A stretch of 64,000 nt of DNA from Sparassis latifolia (GCA_018466975.1 CM031559.1:1922001-1986000); one strand, 5' to 3'. Shown: positions 49,223 through 61,510, counted from the stretch's first letter. Numbers and translations are program-made. Notes: a model not told the origin generated them from the letters alone.

Positions 49223-50202
49223 ATGTCTTCTGAGTTCGCCAATCTGGAAATGAAGGACTACACTGTCTTCATCTTGGGGGTCATTGCTTCGATGAAGGTC
49301 TCATACATGTGGGATCACGGATGGGCTGAGGGGCTAAAGGATCGTATTGTACATTACCTGTCCTCTTCTGCCTTTCAATGGCTAACATGTGGTGTATTCC
49401 AAACTTGCAGGAGCGCGTGCGGGCGATGCATGCACATTTCACTGTGCAGGGGTCTGAAGTCCCCCTTACACTCGAGAGCTGCCCGGACCTCGAGGATGCT
49501 TTGACTGCATACAATTCCCTCGTGTCGCTCCCTCTGGTGTCAAGCATCCTGAGGATTCAGGGAAAGATTGTGATCTGCATGCCGCCACTCGATCCACCCG
49601 CTAACAAGGGTCCAACTGTGGGTGTGCATGGGGCCAAACCTGGTAAGCCTGCCATCGCCTCACCCATTCTGCAGCCCGCTTTGGCAGGGTCCACTCCCCG
49701 CGCACTACAACTCACTCCGAACTGTGATTTGGGAGGTGCGCATCTGATCGATCATGGATCTGGCATTCAGCATGCCCCCAACATCACCACCATTCCTCGT
49801 GCACCATCCGCACAAAGTCGTCAGCCATCCCCGCTGCCGATCAGATCAATTGTAGGTGATGAATGCCCAATGAAACCTCATGCTGGCTCCCCACTGCCAG
49901 ATGCCATGCTGATCAATGAGCTGGCACCGATTCGCACCGCATCGGCCGTGCCTCCCCCGCAGCTTCAGATGAGTGCACCCTCGCGCTCGCAAGTCATCAC
50001 GGCCGATCTGATGGATGTATCATATGCCTCGATGTATCATATGCCTCGCCCCTCCTTGCATCACTGCTGCCTTCGCCAGATGCCCAGATGCTGCTCATCT
50101 GAGTCAGCAGCCCTCCAGTCAGCAGATCCCTTCACCATGCACGTGATCCCTCGACCATGTGCATGGATCCTCGATCAAGTAGTTGCACTCTGCAGGTTCT
50201 GA
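49223..50202 (+). CDS. Hypothetical Pro-rich protein, two exons (about 305 aa)
   Basis: Exon 1 (49223-49348, MSSEFANLEMKDYTVFILGV) ends at a GTACAT donor; exon 2 begins after TTGCAG at 49411 (ERVRAMHAHFTVQGSEVPLT) in the same frame and runs to a stop at 50202. The N-terminal 100 residues look globular (SCPDLEDALTAYNSLVSLPL). The rest is rich in Pro, Ser and Ala, with no domain I recognise. A further frame (50157-50435) overlaps the end and may belong to another exon. It could be a host gene, or part of one interrupted by the gypsy element that follows. Confidence 0.4.
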
Positions 50203-50642
50203 CAGGGAAGTCACTTGGCAGTCTGCAGGTTCTTCCGATATCACTGCTCGATGATCCACCTTCCCAGAGTTGGAGAAATGCATCAGAGAGTTGGAGGGTT
50301 CAGATGACGAGTTTCTCCAAGGAGGAGGAAGAAGTCATGCACAGCATCTCGACAGGCACGTTCGATCCCGGTACAGGTTCGCGCAGCAGTGGTGATGAAC
50401 GATTTCGATGGGGAGGATTAGGAGCTGCGATGTGAGAGGACTGCGAGGCATCGGAGATCCATGGGCTGAATTCCAACAATAGTGTATGATATTTTTTGTT
50501 GTGTTCCGCGAAACTCACTTCTGGAATTAGAACTTGTACAATATTCAATGTGTTGAGATGGAGTGTTCTCAAGGAATCTCATAATCAATTAAACAAGAAT
50601 TAAAATTCTTGAGGAAATAACTGGAATAGATACATGCTGATG

Positions 50643-53600
50643 TCAAGCCTCATCATCTGATCCTGCAGCACTGTCCATCTCATCTGCATCGGACAACGGG
50701 GTGAAGTGGAGATCGGCACGAGTTCAGTACTTGTAAGGAATGACGCGGAAAGCTGCAAACTATAGCTGAGACATTGCACCGTCTGGTTCCGTGAGGATGT
50801 ATAATCCGCCATCGGTTCATCGAACAACTACCATGGGTCCCAAGTAATGTGGCTTTGTCTTACAGTTGAGCTCCATATTAATTTGGGAATTTCGAACCAG
50901 CACTATATCACCCGGCTTGAAGTCGTAAGACTTAATTGTCATATGAAAGTCTTGTGCAAACTGCTCCATCGACTTGTGCTCATGTACTTCCTCCAAGTCC
51001 TCTTTCCGCTTTTGTAGCCAACAGGCCTGGTGTGCCAAAAATTCAATCCAGGTCATCTGCACTCCTTCGTATGAAACCAGGTACATCACTTCTGCGATGT
51101 CAAAGGGGAACAAAGGTTCAGTTCCATGCATCATGTAATATGGGGAGTATCCCGTGGATTACTGAATCGTGACATGCTCAGCCCAGAAAACTGCAGGCAT
51201 GACTGTAGGCCACTTTCGCTCGTCTCCCAGACATGTTTTCATTGCAGCCTCTCGCACATCCAGATGTCAGCATTCTACAAGCCTGTTTGCCTGAGAATTG
51301 TACAGGGATATTCGCATATGATGAATCTTGTATTGCTGAGCCAAATAGTCTAATGCCTGAACAAAAATGGAACTGTTATTGGTGACAATTTTCACAACTG
51401 CCCCCCAGCGACAAAGGATTTCTTCGAAGATGAATGCACCAAGGGTCCACCCATTTTCCTGTTGGAGCATCTGCCATTTGGGATACGATGTAAGTGAGCA
51501 GTGTGCTTGTACGATATATCGGTACCCTCCTGCCCATGGCATGAGCATCGTGTCCATGTGCGCCTTGTGAAAGGGTGCAGAAGGAAGCACAACCGTTGGT
51601 GAAATGTGCACCTTTGTCATCTGGTGGACCTGGCATTCATGGCATGTGCCCACATATCATCATACATCCTGGTGTAAGAGCGGCCACCAAAGTGTTTCAG
51701 TAAGCGTGTCTGCACTGTAAAAATTTTCTTGTGGCCGAGGTTATCATGTGCCTGTCGGATAAGTGTGTAGCGTCTTCCCTCATCAACAAATAGTTTGTGC
51801 CTGCCACTCGGGTCTTTTCACCAGAATTCCCATCCCTGAGGAAGAAGTCCGATGTATCTGAGGAATTGATGATGGTCCTTTATTGGCACGCTCATAGCAA
51901 CCTCGGGATCATGTAGGAAATCGCAGACTTTGAGAATGTGTGAATTCCTAGCCATGGCCTTGGTCGTTCGCGGTATCTCAACGTCTTCCGGGGCCGAGGT
52001 GTAGACTGTGACATCTGGTGTCCTAGGACTCAAGGCAGTCAAGACAGTCCCCAGAGTACAGGTGCACCACCCTTCACACATTATCCCGGAATTCGTGGTA
52101 TCAATAGTGAAGGTGTTAGCTTCATCCAACCACTGCTCAAGGTCATCATCCTCCTTGGGGTCTTCGTTCGCGCGGGGCCGACATGATAAACTGTCAGCCC
52201 CAGTGTGGTGTGAACCTGTGTACGAGGCGGAAGTTGAATAGCAGGAAACCAGCACTCTAATGGTTGATCGTAGCATTGGGTTGGATGTCGGGATTATTTA
52301 ACATTCCTTTGATGTATTTCACGTCGACTTCTATGACGAGGTTTGCGACCCCAATGACGTAGATCTGAACTGCGCAGAGAGCACGAAAAAGACCATACAA
52401 TTCGACCTTCGCTTGTGAGTACTGGGACTTGTGCTCATTCCAAGTGATGAATCTGAAACAGTTTGGGCAACATTTCCCATCTTCGCCAAGTTGAAAAAGG
52501 ACAAAACCGACTGCAATGTTTGATGAGTTGACTGCGAGGATAATGCTGCACAATAAGGCATAGTCAATTGGGACCAGCACCCCACAGGACTGTACAGCCT
52601 GTTTTATCTGCGCCATGGCTGCTTCCTCCTCATCACCCCAACTAAACTCTGTCTCCTTACACATCAGGGTAGTCAGAGGCCGCGCCATCTTCGTGTAATC
52701 TTTGATAAAGACCCGAACGAGCCCGCAAGTCCCTAGAAATCCACAGACCTCTGTGACAGTCGTGCATGTTGGCCAATTGACAATCTTCTGTATGTGAGAT
52801 GGCAAAGACCACCGACCTTCATAGTTGTACAACCCGCCAAGGTATTCAAGTTCCGGTCTGCAAATGATGCATTTCTTTCCTGACAGCATCGCACCAGCCA
52901 TCTCCAGATGATGAATCACGCAGTTGACATTTTCTGCATGCTCTCAGATGAAGTGACGTATTCCGGAGTTCTGAGGGATGACTTCATATCCTCCATCAGA
53001 TGTCTCGTATTGTGTTGTCCCATTCTTTACAGGGACGTCGTTGATGTAGGGAATTGTGACATGCAGTATCTCTTTTTGCAAGATGAAGGTCACGTCGCCA
53101 TGCATGATCTGGACTGAGTTGGTATATCCCATCGGAATGGTGGTCAGGCGGAGCACTCCAAGTGGGCTCTGGAAGGTCATCAGGTCACAGGAGTCTGGGT
53201 GAAGAGTCCTTTGGTCGAACGTGATGAACAGGTCAGAACTCGCATAGCAAGAGCATCCGCCAATGCCTCCGCTATATCCTCGATCTGCGGCGGTGCTGCC
53301 GAATCACGAATCACAACAGCATTTAGTGGCTGGAGATCATGTACCAAACGTAGTGACTTCTCGTCCTTCTTCAGGATGCAGAACCAGCATGATCGGTAAG
53401 ATGAGTTCAATGGCTTGTATACACCCGATGTGATCTTATTGCGAATGACTTGAATAACTTGCTCGCGGATCCCCAGTGGAATAGAGATGTTGTGCAATGC
53501 CCAAGGGACATGCTGCTGATAGGGAATTCGGATTGGCTCGAAATATTTGTCACTAAATTTGCCTTTTTCGGACTCATCCCAAGCAAACACTTGCTCATGG

Positions 53601-54550
53601 AGATAGAGGATATGATCAAACAGCTTCACCTCCTCCTCCCAGAGAAACCCATCCCTGTTGATGTTAAGGTCCCACCGTCATTCCTCAACATGATCCACCA
53701 ATGAAGTCTGGCGGGTGAAAGGGGAGTGATGGGAGGTTTTGCATGGGGTCACCGGGAATGCACTGCATGATCCAAAACTCATCGGCCAGTATTTCTGGAA
53801 CAGGCTTGACACGCTTGACAACCTTTTTATATCCATAACCATGGACTACGGTCTCGTGCTCTATCTGGAATGCACCAGGGGCCACTGCAGGTGTGGTCAC
53901 ACTACTGACCGCTCCGATACTGCAAAAAGATGAGGAAAGGGTATAAAGAATGCAGGGCTCTTTGATTTGCAATGAAACAATGTGAGGAAATAATTCTTGA
54001 GAGGAAGGGAGGGAGGAAACCAGAGCCACAGAGGAAGAGAGAGAGGAAACCAGAGCTGCAGAGGAAGAGAGAGAGAAAACCAGAGCTGCAGAGGAAGAGA
54101 GAGAGGAAACTGAAGACGCTAATTCTGGAACATGGGGAGCTCTACCATCCACAAGAGACTGCTCCCCGATATGTCCCGTCATTTTAAGGGTATCACTGGC
54201 ATGCTGGTGCCTGTTCATTGTCGACCCTCCTCAGATCAAGCCTGACTCCTCGAGTCTTGAAAACCCATTCCTGGAGGTGGCATTGGCCGTGGCTTCGGGT
54301 GACGCTTGTGAGTGGGAAGTGTGACTACTTGATGCGTGTTAGGGTCGCGCAGAGTAATGTGTTGTTCACCATTGGTGAAATCGAGCATCTTGCATGCCAT
54401 CAAGATAAAGAACAGCCGGCCCAAGAGTACCTCGAATGGGGCATCATTTAGAACATGGGCCTGAAGATACAAATCCATCTCGCCAAACCTGAACTGAATG
54501 TTAGCGAGGCATCTGAGCGTCTGATTGATACCCATGTTGGCTGATTCCAT
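50643..54550 (-). pseudogene. Second gypsy element: pol (protease, RT, RNase H, integrase), degraded
   Basis: Down the minus strand: protease region LDQGLQIIAM and LQAHVLNDAPFEVLLGR; RT start YQQHVPWALHNISIPLGIRE and SSYRSCWFCILKKDEKSLR; RT core LTTIPMGYTNSVQIMHGDVT and PYINDVPVK, where the catalytic YIDD has become YIND (about 53040); LEYLGGLYNYEGRWSLP; RNase H-like CSIILAVNSSNIAVGFVLF; integrase HMDTMLMPWAGGYRYIV and VTNNSSIFVQALDYLAQQY; then YDFKPGDIVLVRNSQI and KPHYLGPMVVVR; last the tail DADEMDSAAGSDDEA with stop at 50643. No chromodomain. This lineage is unlike the element at 32655. Flanking LTRs were not found. Confidence 0.88.
53998..54115 (+). repeat. About 30-bp GA-rich tandem repeat, four copies
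   Basis: Units GAGGAAACCAGAGCTGCAGA plus GGAAGAGAGA lie between protease and RT of the second gypsy element. On the coding strand they encode Ser/Leu-rich repeats (SLSSSAALV). They were probably added by slippage after the element stopped moving. Confidence 0.85.
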
Positions 54551-54873
54551 GTTGAGGGTTTTCTCAGACTGCAGCGCTGACCCAATGCATTCCCAGATGT
54601 CCCATCACATTGCGATTATCTGCAAGCCTTGGTCAAGGATACATTTCGCTGATTCCTTGCCTTCAACCAGGGCATCAATTGCTCGCAATGAGAGAGAATC
54701 GTCCACCACCACGAGTGGTCCGCCGCCATCACTCACGTCCACTAAGAGAGCCTCCGCAACCTCCTCGCCGTCCGCACCCTCGAAGCTTCCCATCGTCGCC
54801 ACTCGCTTCACAGTAATCTCCTCCTTCTCAAGCTTACGAATCTCTGAGCACAATGCCATCAGTTCCTGATGCA

Positions 54874-56668
54874 TTAGTGAGAGATGCGGACTTCTTTTTG
54901 GACACTCTTGAATATATCCCGCACATTCACCTTGTCCTCGACCGGTGTCTTGTAGCTGTATTGCATAGCCCAGTTTCCCGAAGATGCAAAAGATGCCTTC
55001 GCACCCCCTTTCAGTGTCACAGATGGATCTGACGCCAGCTTAAGGATTGAAGCGGGAATCTGGGAGGCCGGAACACTGGGAGGATGCTTTGCAGACTTCC
55101 CTGCGGTGCTGTCATCGAACTGAACTGTCTTTTTCTTCAGAGCCATGCTGGCTTCTAGTACTGATGCTGCAGAGTCATCGAGACATTCCTCAATGTATGC
55201 AGAGGATGGTTTCTTGGGGTTAAGGGCCTCCTTCACAATCTCCCATATGCTAACCATATGCAGAGGCTGGTCACGCCCATCCCTGGAAACATTGGGTGGA
55301 GGTGCTGCGGATGGCCCTGGACCATCACCAAAAAGGTTCCCAGGATACATATCATGCCATGCATCAATGCGCTCTGCCATGCTATGTCCAGGTAGGTCAT
55401 GAGGAACGAACTGTCCATTCGGGAGAATGATCCTACTAAGCGCATCACAATTAATCTTCCACACCCTGATGTAATTCTTGATGCGCGGACAGTTTTGCAT
55501 AAAATGGTCGATAGCTAGACAGAAGTTACAGGCATGGAGTGCTTGTTGAAGAGGGTTTTGTGCGACTGCCACCTGAATGTTGGCCTGCATTATCGGTGCC
55601 TGTCCCCCTCCCGATGTTCGCATCGCTTGCTGCAACACGTTCACTAGAAACTGCATCGCATCTGTCTCATTCCCTTCCAACTTCACTGTCTCTGCACTCG
55701 GCTTTGACACTGCCACAGTGCTCAATGCACTCTCACTCCCACTGAGAACATGCTGCGCTGCAGAATGGACTTCCGATATCATGTACAGATTGTCTGGATT
55801 CTGATCGGGAACCTTAATCACCAGTCGATTTTTGATGGCATGTAAGGAGGATGCTTCGAATCCCTCAAGGTACAGCCGGTCCCACTCATAGGCTGATAGT
55901 CGACCCCTGAACAATAAGAACAACGTGACATGAGTAAAATCCTGATAGTACTGTCCCTCCTCCACGTGACTGGACACTCCTCTCGTCCGTGCTGCCCATA
56001 CAATCTGGGTTAAGTCGGACTGCATATTGCGATGGTCATCCTCCACTCCTGGGTACAGTGCAATGACTGCAGTCTTGCTTGTACGTCTCCCGCTCCATGA
56101 CACCCATTCAAAGATCCACCTCGTCCAATGAGATGTACTTGCAAGCTGCTCGGATTTTTGCATCATCGTCCAGCTGTGCTCGTGTCGCCAAGTCTTCAAG
56201 ATCAGCGAAATATCACATCAAGGCTCATGGGGATCCATCAAAGGTGGGTGCCATTGAGTGACCACGTGCTGGCATCAAGACTGGTCTGGGGGCTGGTTCC
56301 TGGTTCACCATGGCTGTCGCGTCTAGCTGTTGTGGTGATAAAGCTGGGGATGAGGGATGAGATGGAATAAGTAAGATGTCCTCCGGAAGTGGTAAAAGGG
56401 GAGACAATTCGCGAGATCTCGAGGAAGAGGGAATCGGAAGACGGGCATCAACAAATGAGTTCTTCGGATCATCAAAGTTGATAGGTGGTCGGTATGCGAA
56501 ATTGTCGAGAAGTGGACCCGTGAATGCTGGGGACCCCAGGGTCAGCGGCTGGGAAGCTGCTAAGGTAAGCTCCTCTTGGAACAATCTGAAAGCAAGGTGA
56601 TTGCTCTGCCATATTGCACAAAGACCCCTCGCGGTGGGCTCCAGTTGACGAGATTGTAGTTCCATCAC
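54874..56668 (-). pseudogene. Second gypsy element: gag with zinc knuckle, three stops
   Basis: The start at 56668 (MMELQSRQLEPT) opens a disordered N-terminus, then PTFDGSP, TGA at 56227-56225, and a second TGA at 56215-56213. YFADLEDLATRAQLDDDAKI and RAACKYISLDEVDL follow, before a third TGA at 56110-56108, where Trp is usual. After a frameshift the frame continues (TLFLLFRGRLSAYEWDRLYL) to the zinc knuckle CNFCLAIDHFMQNC (CX2CX4HX4C, intact) and a long linker, ending at 54874. All three stops sit where Arg or Trp is expected. Confidence 0.85.
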
Positions 56669-57871
56669 AAGCCGGAAAGATGGAGTATGAGCAGAATCAA
56701 GTTCGCGTGGGGTCTGAGATGCAATGAAGGAGAAGAGTCTATTCCAGAAGTATGAGGTGGGTAGCCCAAAAGCATAGCTAGGAAAATCTCTCTAGTCGCA
56801 ATAATCGCTAGAAACACGTCGGAGTAAAATTGCACTGCTCTAAGGAGAATGCTGAAATGCGGAAATGTAAAACTGCCCAGAAAATGCACAAATGCAAGAC
56901 TGCCCAAAGACGCACTAACTGAATGGGATGAGAATGTGAATGAGGCTTTTGCAAGCATACCTTCTGGGATGGTGGATTCTCCCCTTTCCTCTTCTCCTGC
57001 CATCATACTTAAAACTGGTCCTGACCTTTCCTGCCCTCCCGATACTGCATGCATCTGCTTAAGAATGGCTCTGCTGAACCACTGCCCATCACGCCATATC
57101 TCGCAATCCCGTCCCCTCACGCCATATCTCGCAATCCCGTCCCCTCACGCTCCTACTCAATCTGAGGGGTCATCTATCACCGGTCTCGCCCGAGTGCCTA
57201 ATAAGCACCCACCTGCCTCGGAGGCATATCTTCTATCCTGAACTCAATCTCCCATCCATGGACGCCAGCATCATCCTTCGCAAATACACCCTCATGGAAG
57301 CACTTCTTCGCATTGAGATCTTTACTAAGCCCTTTGATCCAATCCTGTGGAAAGCATGGGCAGTCCGGATGCACATCCTGCTGGTGAGGCTCCTGCAATT
57401 ATACGTTCCTTCACTGTCCGACCCTCACACATCCCTCAGGTCCTCATGGTCCAAGCTCAGTCTGAGGCAGCCAGTGTGAGGATCATCCTACCCATCCCGT
57501 GCGATATCCCTGTCCTGGCCCAAGTGGAGATACACCTTGCGACAGCTCGCACTATAAAAGGTGGTTATCGGATGATACCTCAGATTCCAGACCACCTTCC
57601 TGCGGTCATTCCTCATAGTTTGACTGCCCGCATTCTGTACGATGACCTCGCTGTCTGCGAGGACTTCAGTTTAGGGCACCCGCCGGATGGTCTCCCTGAC
57701 ATTGGTGCGCGGTCGTCCTGTCTATATTTTTCCTGAAATCATGTTCCTCAGCTTTTTATTGCCATCAGGAACCTTGCACCTTCGGGTTGAGACATTGCGC
57801 AATGTGGCCCGTGAACTGTACGATGTCATGCGTGGAATCACCGGTAGACATAAGTTGGCAGATGGTACTTC
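56669..57871 (+). other. Unassigned sequence right of the second gypsy element
   Basis: Plus-strand frames at 56849-57241 and 57258-57902 have ordinary protein composition (for example YTLMEALLRIEIFTKPFDPI; LTARILYDDLAVCEDFSLGH) but no recognised domain and no convincing joint exon model. A 28-bp unit (ACGCCATATCTCGCAATCCC plus 8 bp) is duplicated in tandem at 57091-57146. It may be the continuation of the interrupted sequence left of the gypsy element. Confidence 0.35.
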
Positions 57872-58138
57872 AGTGATGTCAGTTATGAGGAATAATCTTT
57901 AGTGCTTATAAGTTACAATTAAGGCTGAAATCCGGGTTTAATAAGCAGGCCATGTACAAGGATAATCTACTGGAGGATTATCCCTTTGAAGTATTCTAAG
58001 CTAATCTGAAGATAATCTAAAGGGATAATCCAGAGGATAATCTTAAAGATCATCCAAAGGATAATTTAAAGGGATAATCCAGAGGATAATCTTAAAGATC
58101 ATCCAAAGGATTATCTAAAGCCAAAATTGATTTAAAAA

Positions 58139-58229
58139 CTTGCACTCAGCCAGGATTGAACTCTCAACCTCAAAAGAAAGTCACATGACCAAGAAACTTC
58201 AGACACTTTAACCACTACTCCATATAACC
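58139..58229 (-). other. tRNA-like sequence with A and B boxes, left palindrome arm
   Basis: On the minus strand: TGGAGTAGTGGTTAAAGTG (A-box-like) and, 41 nt later, GAGTTCAATCCTGGC (matches the B box GGTTCRANTCC except the first base). The spacing fits a Pol III internal promoter of a tRNA or tRNA-derived SINE. I could not fold a full cloverleaf or assign an anticodon, so it is not called a tRNA gene. Confidence 0.5.
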
Positions 58230-59133
58230 TTAACAGTTTACACTCATGCATAATATATATAGTAAATTTTGCTGAAAGGACTTAGACAAATTCTGCTCAT
58301 CACAAAAGTAGTGACTGAGTTAGACATAAGAAAAAGGATGTTTCTAGTCACTTTAGGGTACCCTTCAGACCTAGCTCTTAGCTTTAACATAACTTGTAGT
58401 GTATTGTAGCTAAGGGCTTCTCAGATGACTGACTGACCATTGTACTAACACATGTTCCAGGGCATTATATGTGACTATCCAGTATAGATATGATATAGGC
58501 TGGTCCATCTTATAGTACTAGTGTATTTACTAGTTGTTCTATAATGTCAGGGGTACAGAAGATGTCCCACTGTTTACTTCAGAGTATCAATGTTCTAGCT
58601 TAGTAAGATATCCCTCACAAGATTCATCACATATGCCCAGCTTACATCCTATCTATGGCCTGAGCAATCTTTTAATGCTCTGAGACATGTATTGATACTA
58701 TGATCATACTGCACTTAAGAGGCACTTAGCAATGACATACTATAGAACATTTTGTTGCTGAGAGCTAGAGATAAAAAGTACTCTAAAGTGAACAGTGGGA
58801 CATCTTATGTACCTGACATTATAGAACAATTAGTAAATACACTAGTACTATAAGATGGACCAGCCTATATCATATCTATACTGGATAGTCACATATAATG
58901 CCCTGGAACATGTGTTAGTACAATGGTCAGTCAGTCATCTGAGAAGCCCTTAGCTACAATACACTACAAGTTATGTTAAAGCTAAGAGCTAGGTCTGAAG
59001 GGTACCCTAAAGTGACTAGAAACATCCTTTTTCTTATGTCTAACTCAGTCACTACTTTTGTGATGAGCAGAATTTGTCTAAGTCCTTTCAGCAAAATTTA
59101 CTATATATATTATGCATGAGTGTAAACTGTTAA

Positions 59134-59224
59134 GGTTATATGGAGTAGTGGTCAAAGTGTCTGAAGTTTCTTGGTCATGTGACTTTCTTCTGAGGTTGAG
59201 AGTTTAATCCTGGCTGAGTGCAAG
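59134..59224 (+). other. tRNA-like sequence, right palindrome arm (B box mutated)
   Basis: Inverted copy of 58139-58229 with AGTGGTCAAAGTG in the A box and GAGTTTAATCCTGGC in the B box. Both changes can be transitions. Each weakens the promoter consensus, so this copy is less likely to be transcribed. Confidence 0.48.
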
Positions 59225-59647
59225 TTTTTAAATCAATTTTGGCTTTGGATAATCCTTTAGATGATCTTTAGGATTATCCCTTTGGATTATCATCAGATTA
59301 GCTTAGACTACTTCAAAAAGATAATCTACTGAGGAGATAATCCCTCAGTAGATTATCCTTGTACATGACTTGCTTATTAAACCCGGATTTCAGCCTTAAT
59401 TGTAACTTATAAGCACTAAAGATTATTCTTTATAACTGACAATGATGGATACTTTAAGACGGTTGCAGATCGTAGTCGAGGAGTTAGAAGTAGTGTTTGA
59501 GCTCATAGTGTTCCCTCCTCCGATAACCAGCTTCCAATTGGTGTCAGACTAGGGTCAGTTATGTAGCACCCTGTAGTATCTCCGAAATGTGAGACCGCTT
59601 CGCGGATGTGATTCCCACCTGAGGGCGCTATGCATCCCTTCATCAGC

Positions 59648-60851
59648 ATATACAAGGAGAGCATGTGCCTACTGGAACTCAAGTTACTTGGGAATGATGA
59701 TGATATATTCAGCATCGAGAGTGAATGTCAAGCAAGCCTTGCAACATAAGAAGACTGCATTAGGAGTCAGTGAGCAGCTGCAGGTCTCACATTTGATCAA
59801 CAATGCCTTTTTGAAGCTGTGTATAAATGTGCGTGCAGTCAAGCAGTGCATCCGCAACTGTCTCCATCAGCACAAGTTCGAGCTCGAGCGGCTCGAATGC
59901 TCGTATCATTAAACGGTCAACAGTAAGTCTCCACATGTTGGATTCAGTCTAATAACTGATGACATGTTGAGATAACAAGCTCAGCTTTCATGCTGAGTCA
60001 TCAATCAAGCATCACAAGCCCAGCATCCTCAAGCTGGCCAAGACCTACAACAACTTGTGCAAGCAGATGGACCTTCTCATCAAGCAACGCAAGGCCCCAC
60101 AATATGCAGTGTCACTGCAGCCGATTCAAGACAACGGCCTCTTCAAGCTTGATGTCAATGATGATATTTGGCAAGATGTCAGCCTCGATGATAATGATGA
60201 CATCACGTGGTCCCACGTTGGCTCGGTGATGAGACTGTTCATGAAGGCATCAAGAATTGCCTCTTACTAGATCGCTGCAATGAGGAGAAGGAGCGGTTGC
60301 AGGAAGAAAGGTGTTCTCTGCAAGAGTGGTTTGTGGAGGAGTGGACAAGCAATGAAAGGGCTTACATGGATGCAGGTAAGTCTCACTGCAGTTCTCTCTC
60401 TGTCACAGTGGTCTGATTATATGCAGGTGACAATCCAGGCCTCCTCTACCAGCTTGACTGTCAACGTGAGTCATTATGCCAGCTGTGTGTGACGTGGCAG
60501 GCCTGAGTATGCATGATCTCTTGAAAATGAGACATGACTGAGACCTGGGGTCCATCCGAAGCACAGCTAGCTGCAGCAGCTGCATATGAGGTTACCGGAA
60601 GCTGGAATGATGAAGGTGATGGTATCTGCTTCATGAATGCTGTGCAGGATGCCAATAATGAAGATCAGATGAGCTTTGATGAGGCCACACATCCTGAAGA
60701 TGATGGTGAACTCCTTGATGCTGCTAAGGATGCTGCATTGATGGATATGTATCATCCCAGTGCGGTAGATTTTGACTCTGATAGTCTCTTCAATGATGAA
60801 GTCATGCAGACAGTTAGTCAATCCCCGCGCAAGCAGGTGCTTCACCTCTAG
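59648..60851 (+). pseudogene. Second KDZ transposase: C-terminal third only
   Basis: It matches the last three exons of the transposase at 10374-14113 segment by segment: YKESMCLLELKLLGNDDD; VRAVKQCIRNCLHQHKFELE, RLECSY; intron; LSFHAESSIKHHKPSILKLA, KTYNNLCKQMDLLIKQRKAP, IQDNGLFKLDVNDDIWQDVS; frame change; WLGDETVHEGIKNCLLLDRC, CSLQEWFVEEW; then WGPSEAQLAAAAAYEVTGSW and the acidic tail to 60851. The catalytic core and N-terminus are missing; the palindrome stands where they should be. It has diverged enough from the first copy to be a different KDZ family. Confidence 0.85.
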
Positions 60852-60989
60852 AACTTTGTAACAAGTAGGATTGCACAAATTATCTAGCGAAAACTGCTGC
60901 ACAGATGAGTGGGAGGTATATAACTTCGGAAATCTATATATGTCTGTATATCCCTGATATAGCCATTGGGATGTCCATTTGCCCAGATA

Positions 60990-61510
60990 GGAGTGTTGTA
61001 CCTCTCTAGAATAACTTGTTGGGAGATCTGATGGCCCGTTGAGACATCCGTAGGCCCATACAGGAGAGATGTAACTCCTCAGACTGACCTGTCGGGAGAT
61101 ACATGAAGACTGGCATGGCCCTTTGGAACATCTGTAGACCCATATGGAAGAGATGTAACTCCCCAGAGTGACCTGTCAGGAGATACTTGAAAACTGACAT
61201 GGCCCTCTGGGACATCCGTAGGCCCATACGGGAGAGATGTAACTCCCCAGAGTGACCTGTCAGGAGATATGTGAAGACTGACATGGCCTTTTGGGACATC
61301 TGTAGACCCAAATGGGATGTAACTCCCCAGAGTAACCTGTTGGGAGATCCACATATGTTGCCATGACCCTTTGGGACATCTGTAGGCTCATACAGAAGAG
61401 ATGTAACTCCCCAGAGTGACCTGTCGAGAGATCCACGTATGATGCCATGGCCCTCTGAGACATCCATAGGCCCATACAGGAGAGATGTAGCTCCTCAGAG
61501 TAACCAGGAG
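60990..61510 (-). repeat. 84-bp subterminal array of the second KDZ element
   Basis: Six or so units of 84 bp with AGAGTGACCTGTCAGGAGAT, GACATCCGTAGGCCCATA and GGAGAGATGTAACTCCCC. It lies 140 bp after the second KDZ transposase, the same position as the 53-bp array after the first one, but the sequence is unrelated. The unit is a multiple of three, so minus-strand frames stay open; these are not genes. Confidence 0.85.

Larger units (their letters stand above)
57872..59447. repeat. Long palindrome (arms about 700 bp, spacer about 150 bp) built from KDZ ends
   Basis: The outer halves pair from TAATCTTTAGTGCTTATAAG on the left to its complement on the right. Inward, each arm has a GATAATC-rich stretch (with an extra copy of about 52 bp on the left), a tRNA-like sequence, a KDZ-type end CACTTTAGGGTACCC with the hairpin motif (58349 left, 59014 right) and a second KDZ-like end (about 58576 left, 58790 right). 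Only about 145 bp at the centre are unpaired. Flanks of the KDZ-type ends are inverted rather than direct repeats, so this is an inverted duplication and not one simple insertion. The arms differ at only a few positions over long runs. Confidence 0.88.

Noticed and set aside
50200..57250. LTRs of the second gypsy element
   Set aside because: No direct repeat starting TG and ending CA could be found on both sides, and no primer-binding site was recognised; the ends are probably lost.
58139..58229. A functional tRNA gene
   Set aside because: A-box- and B-box-like motifs are present, but no complete acceptor/anticodon pairing could be drawn and no anticodon assigned.
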